A stretch of 64,000 nt of DNA. Source: Dactylorhiza incarnata (lineage: Eukaryota; Streptophyta; Magnoliopsida; Asparagales; Orchidaceae). Position numbers and translations under genes: made by a program. Shown one piece after another: positions 53,121 through 64,000 of this stretch. The notes below the pieces were generated by a model. It ran no database searches and was not told where the DNA came from. It worked only from the letters and a program-made list of their open reading frames with translations. The first letter of the stretch is position 1; each line of letters opens with the position of its first letter. The DNA lies in NCBI GenBank assembly GCA_033032865.1, contig JAWHQI010000166.1, forward strand, positions 124,001 to 188,000, in the 5' to 3' direction.

Positions 53121-56100
53121 TGTAAGATCCCCCCAGTACGCTCAACCTTATCGGGAGATCTTACCGCACACCATCGCCAATACATGACTCCGAGACGACT
53201 AACGTAGGATCAAAAGAATGACCAACACAAACACTCCTCTCATTGCTCACCCTGAGGCCATATATTAACGATGGTGCTAAGCGATTTCTACTTGAAATCC
53301 GGAAGCGTGGTAGTTTAGTAGCAGCATGATCTACCTTTGTAAAAGCTAATAGGGTAAAGACATCTATTTTCGTAGCATAACATGTGGTAGATAATAATTG
53401 TTTAATAGGTTCGAGTTACCATTTAAGATATCAGATGAATCATAATTCATAAGGTTAAGGCGCAGCGATTTAGTTTAACAGAGAGTAAAGTTGTATATAT
53501 AAAATATATTGCTACTCAGTCGATTTCCAAAATGGTAATAAGTGGAGCAATTGCTTAGTAAGGTTACAAGGGTCTATCTAGCTTTATCCCATCAAGAGTA
53601 TAATATTTGCAGCGATATATGTAACACATAATAATAAACCACAATGAATCTCAAGGCATAAATACTTAAATTGTGTCCTAACATAAGGTACCTCGATGGC
53701 CATAGCCGAAGTTATCATCCTGGATCCATCCCATTGCCTATCCGCATCCCTAACCTGTATCTCAAGTATAATGTCAAGGCATAAAATTAATCAACAAGGA
53801 GGTTATGTGTAAAAGTAATTGGGTCGTGGCAGTCTTCCCACGACCACCGCCTACGTACTCCGTACCACCCTGCATACGGCCTCAGACCCACGTAGTTCTT
53901 GATTGTCGCACGGGTTACCTGGGATCAGGCTGTCCTCGATGCGGGTTGCCTTAGAGTAACACTCGAAGGCCATCTTAAATTTTCCAAAGGCAACAATTAT
54001 CCCCAAAGGGATGTATTTTCTCGAAGAGGCAACATTTTATTCACGAAGGAATATATTTCTCGAAGGGGCAACATTTTCATTATCATCACAATGATTCATA
54101 TTTCCGTATGAATAACATGAAACGAATATGCTCTTCTAATGACATTATTCCAAGCTTATAGCGTATGTAGGATTTAGAATTTAGTGCATTTTTATAAATC
54201 CGCAGAAGCCTCCAATAAGTCATTGGCCAATGATCAAGTAATTCATTACGAGAGAGAGAGCAGGAGTAATATGTAAGAGACTTGTCGCCACCTCCTAGGC
54301 TCGGCAAGATAAGCTTCATGGCCTCTTTGGTGTCAATATTAAATTCACTGGTAAATTAGCTACGTCCAGCATAATTTCATTATGGGTCCAAGAGATGAAC
54401 ACCACTCTCAAGGGCCTGAACAACCAAATATATATACATGCCGCTGCTTCTAAACGAAGGCAGGAAATGCAGATTTGTCAACGATAAAACAGGGATTTGA
54501 CCTATCAAACGAACTCCAAAAATTACGTACAAGTACAATTTGGAAAGGTAAAAACATTACCTACCTTAACGATGAAGGGTTCATAAGGTGATTACTATCA
54601 AATAAAGCCTAAATATCAAAAAGAAGGTTTGCTGCAGTTTTTAAACAATCGCAGAATTCAGAAAAGGCAGTACTAAAACGGGGTTTTGACCCATCAAACG
54701 AACTCCAAAAATTATGTACAAGTACAATTTGGAAAGGTAAAAACATTACCTACATTAATGATGAAGGGTTCGTAAGGTGATTACTAACAAATAAAGCCTA
54801 AATATCAAAAAGAAGGTTTGCTGCAGTTTTTAAGCAATAGCAGAATTCAGAAAAAGGCAGTACTAAAACGGGGTTTTGACCCATCAAACGAACTCCAAAG
54901 ATTATGTACAAGTACAATTTGGAAAGGTAAAAACATTACCTACATTAATGATGAAGGGTTCAAAAAGTGATTACTAACAAATAAATCCTAAATATCAAAA
55001 AGAAGGTTTGCTGCAGTTTTTAAGCAATAGCAGAATTCAGAAAAAGGCAGTACTAAAACGGGGTTTTGACCCATCAAACGAACTCCAAAAATTATGTACA
55101 AGTACAATTTGGAAAGGTAAAAACATTACCTACATTAATGATGAAGGGTTAAAAAGGTGATTACTACCAAATAAAGCCTAAATATCAAAAAGAAAGTTTG
55201 CTGCAGTTTTTAACTAAAACAGGAATTGCACGTTTTGGGAGCATTTGTAACTCGCTCGCACAAGTTGATATCCATGCTCCCTATGCGTTTTACAACTCAA
55301 AACAGCCCCAATTACTTTTCCATTTGAATACTAGGTTCAACATATGTACACTCACACACATATAATAAAAATCATGTGTCACGTTGTATTTGTAAACCTA
55401 AAGCATGTAGTGTAAAAATCTGAGAAAAAGCTAAAACAAAACGATTAATTTCACCTCATCCGGAAGGATTTAATGGTGGAATAATTCAATTTCATGGAAG
55501 CTAACTCGTCCGACAAATTCTTTAATTATGGGTATGCATGCATGTTTAATTTAAGTCTTCTACTATGAAAATCTGAGAATAGTATAATAAAAGTAAATTG
55601 ATTTCATGTTGACGGAGTCATGAGCTCATCCATCAAAAAGGATTGTAGATTTCCAATTATTGGGACTCGATGTCAAGTATGCAAAAACCTCTCATTAATT
55701 AGTTAAAATTGAGACCTTGTGAAATTCATTAACCCTTATTTAACCAAAAGTTCGATCAATATCATGTGCAAGTCATAGTCCAAAAATTAAATCCCTACTC
55801 ATGCAATGTATTTTTTGCGAAAACTTTCTTATATAAAACCCACGTAGTGCAAACACTACCGTCAAGTCTTAATTTTGAATAGCTCCTCATAAAGTATGAG
55901 ACTTACATCAATGTTGTCTCTTTTCTTTAACAACAAAAGCCCCATGATTTCTGGGGTCGTGTATGTAGAACCTCTACATTGACTCATAAGTGAGTCCTTA
56001 AAAGAAATAACTCTACTAGTCATCTTATGTGTAAACTCGCATGTGATATTACTCAACATGCGTAAGTCCAAAAATTCTAAAACTTCTAGACTATGAGTGT

Positions 56101-57914
56101 TTATGTATAACTCAACTATGCCCAAAGTCTCGGGTCATGGCGAAGTCCCATTCATTACAAACTAACAATAATATGGCTGGATCCATATTTGGACCAGCCT
56201 CACTAAAACTTCTGCCTAGGGTGCTAGGATAGCCCAAAAATTATGTATAATATATCAAAAGAAAGCTAAGAGGACAGGCTACAACATTTATGTTGAGTAC
56301 TTCTCCTAAATCTGTACAGAAGTGGGACTAATAATCATCAGAAGGTTCTGTCTTTTAAAATACAGAAAACTGCATCGAAAACGTATGTCCAGGAAGGACA
56401 GATCTCCATGAATATAAAGAGGAGATTTCAGATATCGCAATGGCCGTAATCCATTTTTAGATCTTGCTCCATAGAGCATATTTGCATCCTAACAGATCTA
56501 AGATCTAACAAGGAGGAAGAGAATGTCGGACATGCCTGAGCTCGCGCTCGCAGGCGAGTATTTCGACGTGTCGCCATGGTTTTCTTCTTCCAAGCCTAAG
56601 TGGTGCTCCTTCTTTGACTCCACCGAACTCTCACTCTCTTAGTTAGGGCTAGGAAAACTCAAAATTTCGTGTGTTGCAGGCTCTTGATGGTTTACCGGAG
56701 GCTGACGGGGAAGGGGAAAGGGGGCAGCAGTTCTGCCGAGAGAAGGAGGGGCGATCCCGTCGCGTCGAGGAGGGAGAACCGATCCGGGGGGTGCTGCTGT
56801 GTAAGAAGGATAGAGAGATGCCGGGGAGAGATCGGGGGCCCTGCTTTTGTCGTGCGAAGAGAGGATAGAGGGGGAGATGGATTCCTGGGCGGCGAGAGCA
56901 GAGAGGGGAGTAGCGAAGGAGGAATCCGGTCCGAGATGAGGGGGGGGGGGGGGCGATCCTGTGTTAAAAGCAGCGAAGCCCTTCGTGGAGATCGCCCAGC
57001 TTCGTTGCTTCCACCCCCTTTTTCGTGATTTCCGCCTCCTGCACAATCAATAAACCTTTTAATTTGGCCGGTCCAAAGCAATCCCTAATAAATATAAAAC
57101 CGTTTTAGTTAATTCCTCCACCGCCTCAATTAACAGCCAATGAAAAGCTTATTACCGAAACATTTTGTTATCAGCACTCCATAGCCACATTTATTATTAT
57201 TACAACCAAATAGGGATTAGCTAGCAGCACACCCAAATAGGGATTAGCTAGCAGCACACCCAATAAGAAATTAGCTAGCAGCACACCCAATTAGGAATTA
57301 GCTAGCAGCACACCTATCCACAAGTGCTATCATTAAATAGAGGGGCAGCCATTTAGTAAGAACAAAAAGCCCCCAAAATATCTCATAAAACTTTAAATCA
57401 ATCGCCTAACAGGAGCTTTAAACAGTTGGCCGTTCAGACTAATTAACTTAACTAAAGCGGATTTTCAAATCCATTTACGCACATAATCACTTAATTCGCC
57501 GCGTTACTGAAAACGACCCGTTTCGTCCAAATTTCCTTAATTAGCACCATGCTCGATCTGGACGGAGGGCAATAATTTATTTCAATAATACGAGTCAAAT
57601 AATTGTATGGGTTAATTTGGGCTCAACAGCTTAAGCATTCGTGACAGTCTCGCCTCAATGCCCGATTTGTCAAGATCAGTTAATTGCATCATTTACATCG
57701 GGATGGAATGAAAACGTACGTTGTTGAGTCTGTAGTAATATTGTCACTGGTGAACCCCAATTTTAGGCTAATTTGCATGAAGTACATGTTGTGACGTCGC
57801 AGTTTAATTCATAATCCGAAGTTAGGTCATGAAACTGTTAAAAAAACTGGTTTAAACTCCTCAATGGTTCGCATGGCTCTTCTAGGCCCCTAGTGCCAAA
57901 ATCGGGATGTTACA
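53121..57914 (-). repeat. 5' LTR of I (4794 bp)
   Basis: Partner of 44300-49090 with small differences: six bases fewer near the start, a G run of at least 13 near 56940 against 8 on the left, and scattered substitutions. All internal arrays are kept. Confidence 0.92.
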
Positions 57915-60382
57915 GAAGTCATATTTCAGAGACTGAAGGAATGTCTGCAATCACCAAATATGTGTAGAATTCTATCCTTATATCTGATTCCGAGCTATTC
58001 TGAAAGGTTTAAGGGATTAAAAGGTTCAAATATTCATTACCTGAAAAGAATGGATATAAAGACATTAGATAGGTTCACCGGGTGCTCCCCATGAGCCATC
58101 CCACTGAGTCAAAAGACAAAGGCAAAAAGAAATCAGAGTAGTGAAGAAGCCAAGAATGGTCTTATCAAGTTCGGAGTCTGACCACTCAGATAAAAATGAA
58201 GATGTTGGTGCTGATATTGGATCACACAACATTCCTGACAAGGATGCTCCACTGAATGATATGCCTACTGACACTGTCCATCCACAGGACTTAGACATAG
58301 ATAGCACTCCTGGTAATTAATTCTTAAACTCAACATTACTCATAATATTATTTAATCATAGCCAATCAACTAGTTTGTCACTAATGACACTTAACTAATA
58401 TGGACCACAACTCCTTTAGGCTAAGTAAGTGCTCCATTTGAGGGGGAGCATCAACAAGAGCTATCCTCCATGGATGGTACCAATGATCAAAATGAGAGTG
58501 AAGGAGTCAAGACTGATAAGGACAAAGTTCCTTCTCCTAAGGACTTACAAAGTAAGCTTGATACAATCATACCAGATCTTGAAAGAAGAATTTCAAATAA
58601 CATTGATGACTCCCCAGCTCTCTGGGATTTACCACAACTTGGATAATATGGTGCCCCATCTGAGGGGGAGAAGCTAAAAGGGCCACCAGCTGGTACTGAT
58701 GATATTCTTGGTAAGACTAACTAACCATCTTTAGTATACCAAAGGCATTAAATCTAACTCCAAATCATTGTCCCAGAATTTTTGGACTCATCAGATCAAG
58801 ATGGTCTATTTGAGGGGGAGGAACCAAAAAATGCTGATGCTGATATTGATGATGAGGATAATGATGGAATCCACCTTGATCACATTGATGATATTGCATC
58901 CTTTGTTGAAAAGGTGGATGATCCTAACCAAAGGGATCACATACATCCAGATCAGGTGATGACTACAGCTGAAGTGCACATCATACCTCAAATGTTCCCT
59001 CCTCCATGTCCAAGAAGTCTATCAGTCCCAATTATTACTAATCATCAAGCCTCAACCTCCACTTCCTCACAATCCAATGAGAGCATTCTAAATGCTATTC
59101 AGGTTATGTTAGAGACTCATCTCACTTCTATGAAGGACTATGTAGATCAGTCAACTTCTACAGTTAAAGCATACATTGATCAGTCCATCCTCAATGTCAA
59201 ATATGAAGTTATGGCTGAGGTCAAGGATATCAAGGAAGTCACTGCCATCCTGAACAAACAAATGACCAAGTGGTTTGATCTGGCAGAAAAGACAGTGATC
59301 TCTCAGAACACCATTCTCAGATCAATGGACAAACACCTCCAACTCTCTGAACAGGATATGACATATGTGAAAAGGTATGTCAGCAAGACAGATGAGGTGA
59401 TAGAAAAATCCTCAAATCACATCCAAGAATATGTATACTCCACTGCTTTGCAGTTAAATGAGGAAGCTGACAGGAACAAGAAAGAGCTGAAATCAGATAT
59501 TGCTAATGTTTTCCAATCCATTGCGGACACAGTCACTGCTATACAACTAAATACTGAGGTAATCAGACTGAAAGATGAGCTCCAAGATGATTTTGAGAAT
59601 GTGTTCCAAACCTTATCTGGCACAATCACAACAGCTAAACAAGACCTACATCAATAAGTGTTTGAAGAAGCCAGAAAGGGGGAGGATACAAATGCAATCA
59701 TAAATTCTGATCTAACTCTCAAGGTACTGCAAGACACAAGGCTTGCCCTAAACCTTCCTCTACTGGATATAAATAGAGCAGAAGATTGGGATGTCCCCAA
59801 TCAAGAAGCCATTGCCCAAAATGAGATACTGAAAATGAGAAGAGAAAGGGAAAAGTTAATGCTGGCTGAAGAATACATGGCCAAGTAAAGGGATGTGCAG
59901 AATAGAGATCCTGACTATGAGTATTGGAGTGATGACTCCAAAGAATAATATTAAATGCCTAGGTAAGCCATGGACAAATCTGCAAAGATATTGATAAGAT
60001 TTATCCATCTGAAGAATGGATAAAGCACTTAGAAATAAACACTAAGAGAGATAAGATATTCAAAGCCAATTTGGTAAGAAAGGACAACCCAAGATGGATG
60101 CCTTCTAAATATATCCCAAAGCAATATCTATATTTCAAAAGGTAAGAGAACAAAAGAAAAATAGCTGAAATTGAGGTTGCTAATGCAAAAAAAGACACAG
60201 CCACCAATCTTCCTGAAAATATGGATGTGACTGCTGAAGAGAAGGAGACTCCAGCACAGGAAGATGAAGTGGCTGCTGAAAGTGTGGCTGTTGCAGCAGA
60301 CCAAGAGACTTCAGCTAAAGGAAAAGAAGTGGCTGCAGACATTGCTGAATGCTCTACTTCTTCTAAGAAGATGAAAATTTAA
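57915..60382 (+). pseudogene. Extra ORF of C, C-terminal part with coiled coil
   Basis: After GAAGT the frame continues the N-terminal part (VIFQRLKECLQSPNMCRIL) and ends at TGA 58092-58094. Open stretches follow: an acidic/Ser-rich one to 58317, and 58782-59657 (291 codons) with IDDEDNDG and then a long heptad region (SILNAIQVML to KELKSDIANVFQS). It then goes on past a TAA to 59888 and to SSKKMKI at 60382. Two gaps look like introns: about 58307-58420 (CTG/GTAATTAATT ... TTTAG) and 58710-58776 (TTG/GTAAGACTAA ... CCCAG). E has the same coiled-coil domain. The protein may be a spliced product; the stops show this copy is decayed. Confidence 0.65.
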
Positions 60383-60738
60383 ATGAATGTATTTGAGTGT
60401 TATGGTCTTCTAAGTGTATATTGAACAATGTCTCATTTTCTAATATGAATTGCAAATGAATGAATTTTTGAACTGATTACTTTTGTCATAAGCTAATCTG
60501 AGCCATAGCTTAATTTCACCCTATGTTATTGCTTAAATTAATCTGTGATGCATTGACATGATTATCTAATCATATTGTAGGGTTGATTAACTATGTCGTA
60601 ATATGACTGCCATAAACATTACCTTTATAATATTTTTGATGCCATGTGTATGATATGATGAACTCCTTGTAGTGAAACTACATGTCAAAAATTTATGTGT
60701 TATGTACCTTATCATTGAGGGTGTTCTGCCTTCTTCAA
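60383..60738. other. 3' untranslated region of C
   Basis: AT-rich, no ORF. It leads to the polypurine tract. Confidence 0.55.
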
Positions 60739-60750
60739 ATAGGGGGAGAT
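60739..60750 (+). other. Polypurine tract of C
   Basis: ATAGGGGGAGAT directly before the LTR, the same word as in E. Confidence 0.85.
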
Positions 60751-62027
60751 TGTTGGGAATATGACCCTCAATGCTCCCTTTATTTGAAGAAGCTTCACAC
60801 TCAATGCTAAGTACAAGTTGTATTTGATAAACCCTATTTCATCTCATGACCATGCATGGTTAGGTTGTTCCAAGGTGTGAAGTAAGTTCAGTGGTTTGCT
60901 GACTAAACCGCTGAGATAAACTCTCAGTCTCAGCTAAACCGCTGAGACAATGCCAGGAGCCGTTGAGAAGGTGTTTGGGCCAGCTGAGCTGCAGATAGAG
61001 GAAAACCGCTGAGACAACTGTCTGTCTCAGTGGATCCACTAGGACCGGACAGAAGTAGTCATTGAGACTGCAAGCCATCTCAGCCCAACCGCTGAGACAT
61101 ATTCAAACATTCTGGTGGGTTTGCTTTAGGCGCAACACGCTGTAAAGCAAGATAGGATGGTCCAATCACCCCCATACTGACCAGGAGGACATCTGATAGC
61201 CGTTGAATACTGGAGTAGTATAACAGGATCAATTAGGGCTTGGTAAAAGCTCTCTCTCTCTCTCTCTCACACACACTGAAGAAGGAATACTACTGTTCCA
61301 TTGACGGCAGCCAAGAAAGCTATCTCTTCCTGCTTCCAGAAGCTGCAAGGAGAGAAAAGATTGTTCCTCTTGATTAACTCAAGATAGAACAAGTTGATCC
61401 CCATTCATTCTCTGAAGAAAAGGATCAGAAGAATCAAAGTTGAGTCCACTGGACTCATCCCAGATTCAAGACTGCTACAACAGTTATTCAGCAACAATAG
61501 ATCAATGCTTGATATCCATTCTAGCTTCTGTTGTAAACATATCTTATTATCTTCTGTAGGAACATCATTTGTTCTGAGCTTGTAGGGCATTTTGCCTGAG
61601 GGAGTAGGGTTGGTTGTGCCTGAGTGTAGAGCTGAAGGTTCAGCTTGAGTGTAGGATCTCAGTGGAGATCTGAGGTAGGACTTCTTGATAGGTCTGAGCT
61701 TGTAGGGCAGCTGTGCCTGAGGTAGGGTTGTTGAGCCTGAGATAGGGTTTGGGAAAACCTGAGAGATCCTAATGGATCTGTGTTGTAAGATCAAGGAGCT
61801 GAGTTTGGAGGTGTTGGCCTTGTCTAACTCATTGTTAGAAAGGTGTAGGGGGAAAGAGGACTACTCAAGACACCCTATCTTGAGGAATCTCTATAATGCT
61901 TGTGTGTTTTTTGTGTGCTTAATTTTACTAATACTAACTCAGAAAACATCTAGGTTAAAGCACAAAAGAAAAAGAAACCTATTCACCCCCCTCTAGGTAA
62001 TTAAGACTACATCCTTATAAACTATCA
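60751..62027 (+). repeat. 3' LTR of C (1277 bp)
   Basis: It starts TGTTGGGAATATG and ends AAACTATCA. It has the same CCGCTGAGACA cluster (60905-61100) as the 5' LTR, and a CT microsatellite at about 61251-61268 that is shorter in the partner. The flank GAAGG is the changed TSD. Confidence 0.9.
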
Positions 62028-62154
62028 GAAGGAATGAAAGGTCGTCGACTTCAAGTATGAGAACTATGTTTCTGAATTCGTCGGATGCACTTGAGAAACC
62101 AGTTCGAACGAGCTCTCCTCCTACTTGTAGATTCCCTGAACTTCGACGCGCCAT
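62028..62154 (-). pseudogene. Start of the extra ORF of E
   Basis: ATG at 62154 (MARRSSGNLQVGGELVRTGF), 42 codons until C. It lines up with the start of the same ORF in C (MAPKSS, IVRNGF). The frame continues in 25999-25927 and 10773-8871. Confidence 0.82.
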
Positions 62155-62577
62155 TGATGCCGAGAAGATGAAACGTCGGGAAGAAGGAGTTCGTCGATAG
62201 TCTTCTGTAAGGTCTCGAGTAAAAGTGTGATTTGTCGTGAAGCCCTTATGCTATTTATATTGTATTAACATTTTGAAGAAGTAGGGGCACGTACCTTATT
62301 GAAGAAATGACTATTGGGATCCAATATAATAAATAGAAAAAATACTTCTGATTGACAGAAATTTGTCGAAAAGATATGGGAGGTCTCGATTAATTCGTCA
62401 AAATGATTTGACTAAATAAGCTGATTCGTCGAAATGACTTGGAAGACTTGTCTGATTCATTGAAATAACATGAGATGACTCGACAAATTCATCGAAATGA
62501 CACGAGTAATTTCAATTGATTTCCTTAAGTGCTTGAGAAGACTGAATTTCTGTACTTGGGTGGATTTCCTGAGCTTT
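62155..62577 (-). other. Spacer of E between pol and the extra ORF, with TTCGTCGAAATGAC repeats
   Basis: Between 62365 and 62510 the words TTTGTCGAAA, TTCGTCAAAATGA, TTCGTCGAAATGAC and TTCATCGAAATGAC recur. They recall the TTGTCGA array of LTR A. This is the same place where C has its LTR-motif cluster. Confidence 0.5.
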
Positions 62578-64000
62578 TCATGACTCTTTGTTGAGCATAA
62601 CAAGTTCCATTTTGAAGAAAGTAAACTTGGCCTCATCCAGTAGCTTCGTGAAAATATTTGTAACTTGATTATCTATCGAAACATAGCTGAGATTAATGTC
62701 CTTGTTCTCCACATGCTTTCAGATGAAAAAAATAGTGTATCTCTATGTGCTTTGCCCGACTGTGGGAGACTGGATATTTGCAATTGCTATGGCACTGGAC
62801 GAGTCAAAAAACATAGAATCTCCGTCATCTTCGGGTTATAATCTTCTAATTGATTCCTGATCCACAGAAGTTGTGCACAACAACTGCCTGCGGAGATGTA
62901 TTCTTATTCAACAGTTGAGATTGCTACACAATTCTACTTCTTGATGCTCCAAGAAATAAGTCTCCTTCCAAGAAACTAGCAAGTCCCGAAAGTGCTTTTA
63001 CTATCATCCCTGCTTCCTGCAAAATCAGCATCTGAAAATTTAATTAGCTCAAATTCATTACTTCTTGGGTACCATAAGCCAAGATTCGTGTGCCTTTAAA
63101 GTATCTCAAAATCCTCTTTGCAGTGACATAATGAGATTCCTTGGAGTTCACCTGAAATTTAGCACATACATATATTGAAAATATTATGTCTGGTCTACTG
63201 GCAGTAAGGTAGAGCAAGTATCCAATTACGCATCTGTACTTGGTTTTATCAAAAGGTTTCCCTTTCTCGTCCTTATCCAGGAGTTGAACTCATTGGAGTC
63301 CTCATAGATGTTGCATTCTCCATTCCAAATTTCTAAATTAACTCCTTGGTGAATTTCGTCCGTGGGATGAAAATTCCATCTTCAGATTGTTTCCCCTGAA
63401 GTCCTAAGAAATACTTCAGCTCACCCATACTGCTCATTTCAAATTTCCTTTGCATCAAGTTAGAGAACTTTTTGTAGGGGTGATCATCTATAGATCTAAA
63501 GATAATGTCATCGACAAAGATTTTCACTAGCATAATCTTGCCTTTTACTTCCCTAGGAAATAATGTCTTATCTATCTTTTCTCTTGTGAACTTGTTCTCA
63601 AGAAGAAATCTAGAGGGTGTCTTATACCAGGCTCGAGGGGCCTATTTTAGACCATATAAAGCTTTGCGCAAGAAGTAAATGTAATCAGAGAAAGATGAAT
63701 CAACAAAACCTGAGGGTTAATCGACGTATTCATCTTCCTTTAAATTACTATTAAGGAAGGCTGACTTCATGTCCATTTGATAGACTTTAAACCCTTTGTG
63801 AGCAGCAAACACTAGGAACAACCTGATCGCTTCGTGTCTGGCAACTAGAGCATAAGTCTGATCAAAGCCGATCCTTCTTCTTGTATATAACCTTGAGTTA
63901 CAAGCCTGGCTTTGTTCTTTATGATAACTCCATTCTCGTCCAGCTTGTTTCTGAAAACCCATTTTGTCCCTATAACATTCTGACCTCTGGGCCTTGGTAC
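62578..64000 (-). pseudogene. pol: Reverse transcriptase and RNase H of E, 3' part of pol
   Basis: From the edge: [37 protein letters not shown], a stop, APRAWYK, then VKIFVDDIIF (active site kept), FEMSSMGELKYFLGLQG, FTKELI, a stop, KFGMENA. RNase H is broken by several stops. The end is DEAKFTFFKMELVMLN and TGA at 62580-62578. The end corresponds to LDEAKFNAFKIELVMLN in C. Integrase and gag would lie right of the window. Confidence 0.85.

Larger units (their letters stand above)
44300..57914 (-). mobile_element. LARD-like non-coding element I with 4.8-kb LTRs, TSD GAAGT
   Basis: Two very long LTRs (44300-49090 and 53121-57914) surround a 4030-bp interior. GAAGT flanks it (44295-44299 and 57915-57919). 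The primer site next to the right LTR sets the minus orientation. No gag or pol trace is seen on either strand. Long LTRs plus a 3.5-4.5 kb non-coding interior define LARDs (large retrotransposon derivatives) described in grasses. The LTR starts TGTAACATCCCGATTTTGG on its own strand, and an interior word GGGGACGAAAATTG next to the 3' LTR recalls the end of chromovirus pol; a Tekay/Del-type parent is inferred. The LTRs differ by only 1-3 percent by eye. Confidence 0.9.
26000..62027 (+). mobile_element. Sirevirus-like Ty1/copia retrotransposon C with three insertions
   Basis: LTRs are at 26000-27264 and 60751-62027. Without D, H and I the element is about 11 kb. Order: LTR, Met-tRNA primer site, gag, protease, integrase, RT, RNase H, spacer with LTR-like motifs, extra ORF with coiled coil, polypurine tract, LTR. 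Flanks are AAAAG (25995-25999) and GAAGG (62028-62032), a TSD with two changes; the ORF of E stays in frame either way. Order of integrase before RT makes it copia, and the extra ORF points to the Sirevirus group. Stops and frameshifts in gag, integrase and RNase H make it defective. Confidence 0.88.

Overview
This is intergenic, repeat-rich nuclear DNA of a flowering plant. I find no host gene in 64 kb. Almost every base can be assigned to LTR retrotransposons of plant lineages: Ty1/copia elements of Sirevirus type with initiator-Met tRNA primer sites and an extra ORF after pol, Ty3/gypsy elements of Tat type with a gag knuckle CX2HX4HX4C and genes antisense to pol, and chromovirus-like giant LTRs starting TGTAAC. 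The sequence does not let me name the species or decide between monocot and eudicot.

The window is one nested stack, which I resolved from LTR ends, 5-bp target-site duplications (TSDs) and reading frames that resume across insertions. The oldest layer is element E, a Sirevirus-like copia on the minus strand. Its pieces are 62028-64000 (pol end and start of the extra ORF), 25927-25999 (73 bp of the extra ORF) and 8432-10773 (rest of the extra ORF, polypurine tract, first 97 bp of the 3' LTR). Three elements sit in E. F (Tat gypsy, plus strand, visible 2309-8431) is in its 3' LTR. B (Tat gypsy, minus strand, 10774-25926, TSD TCGAC) and C (Sirevirus-like copia, plus strand, 26000-62027) are 68 bp apart in its extra ORF.

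Further insertions lie inside these. A (copia, minus strand, 1-2308, 5' LTR and intact start of gag) sits in the last codons of F integrase. G (solo LTR, 17338-19831, TSD CCGGC) sits in B integrase. D (non-autonomous copia, minus strand, 27303-35903, TSD ATAAC) sits just after the primer site of C. H (solo LTR, 37596-40386, TSD ACAAT) splits C protease from integrase. I (LARD-like element with two 4.8-kb LTRs and no coding capacity, 44300-57914, TSD GAAGT) splits the extra ORF of C.

The most interesting content is the antisense cassette shared by F and B. In both, two spliced genes, each with its own TATA box, run head-on towards integrase and end at a minisatellite. The first gene is proline-rich and coiled-coil. 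The second resembles the Pfam family 'putative gypsy type transposon' (PF04195). In F the second gene can be read as an intact protein of about 554 residues in three exons; in B it is broken by stops and keeps an intron that F lacks. B also contains, on the minus strand, a small Pol III-type composite: a tRNA-like A box, a 75-nt 5S rRNA core between perfect 9-bp inverted repeats, then a B-box-like motif. Other points are palindrome arrays that differ in concert between solo LTRs G and H, LTR motifs repeated before the extra ORF of C, and repeated internal polypurine tracts in E and C.
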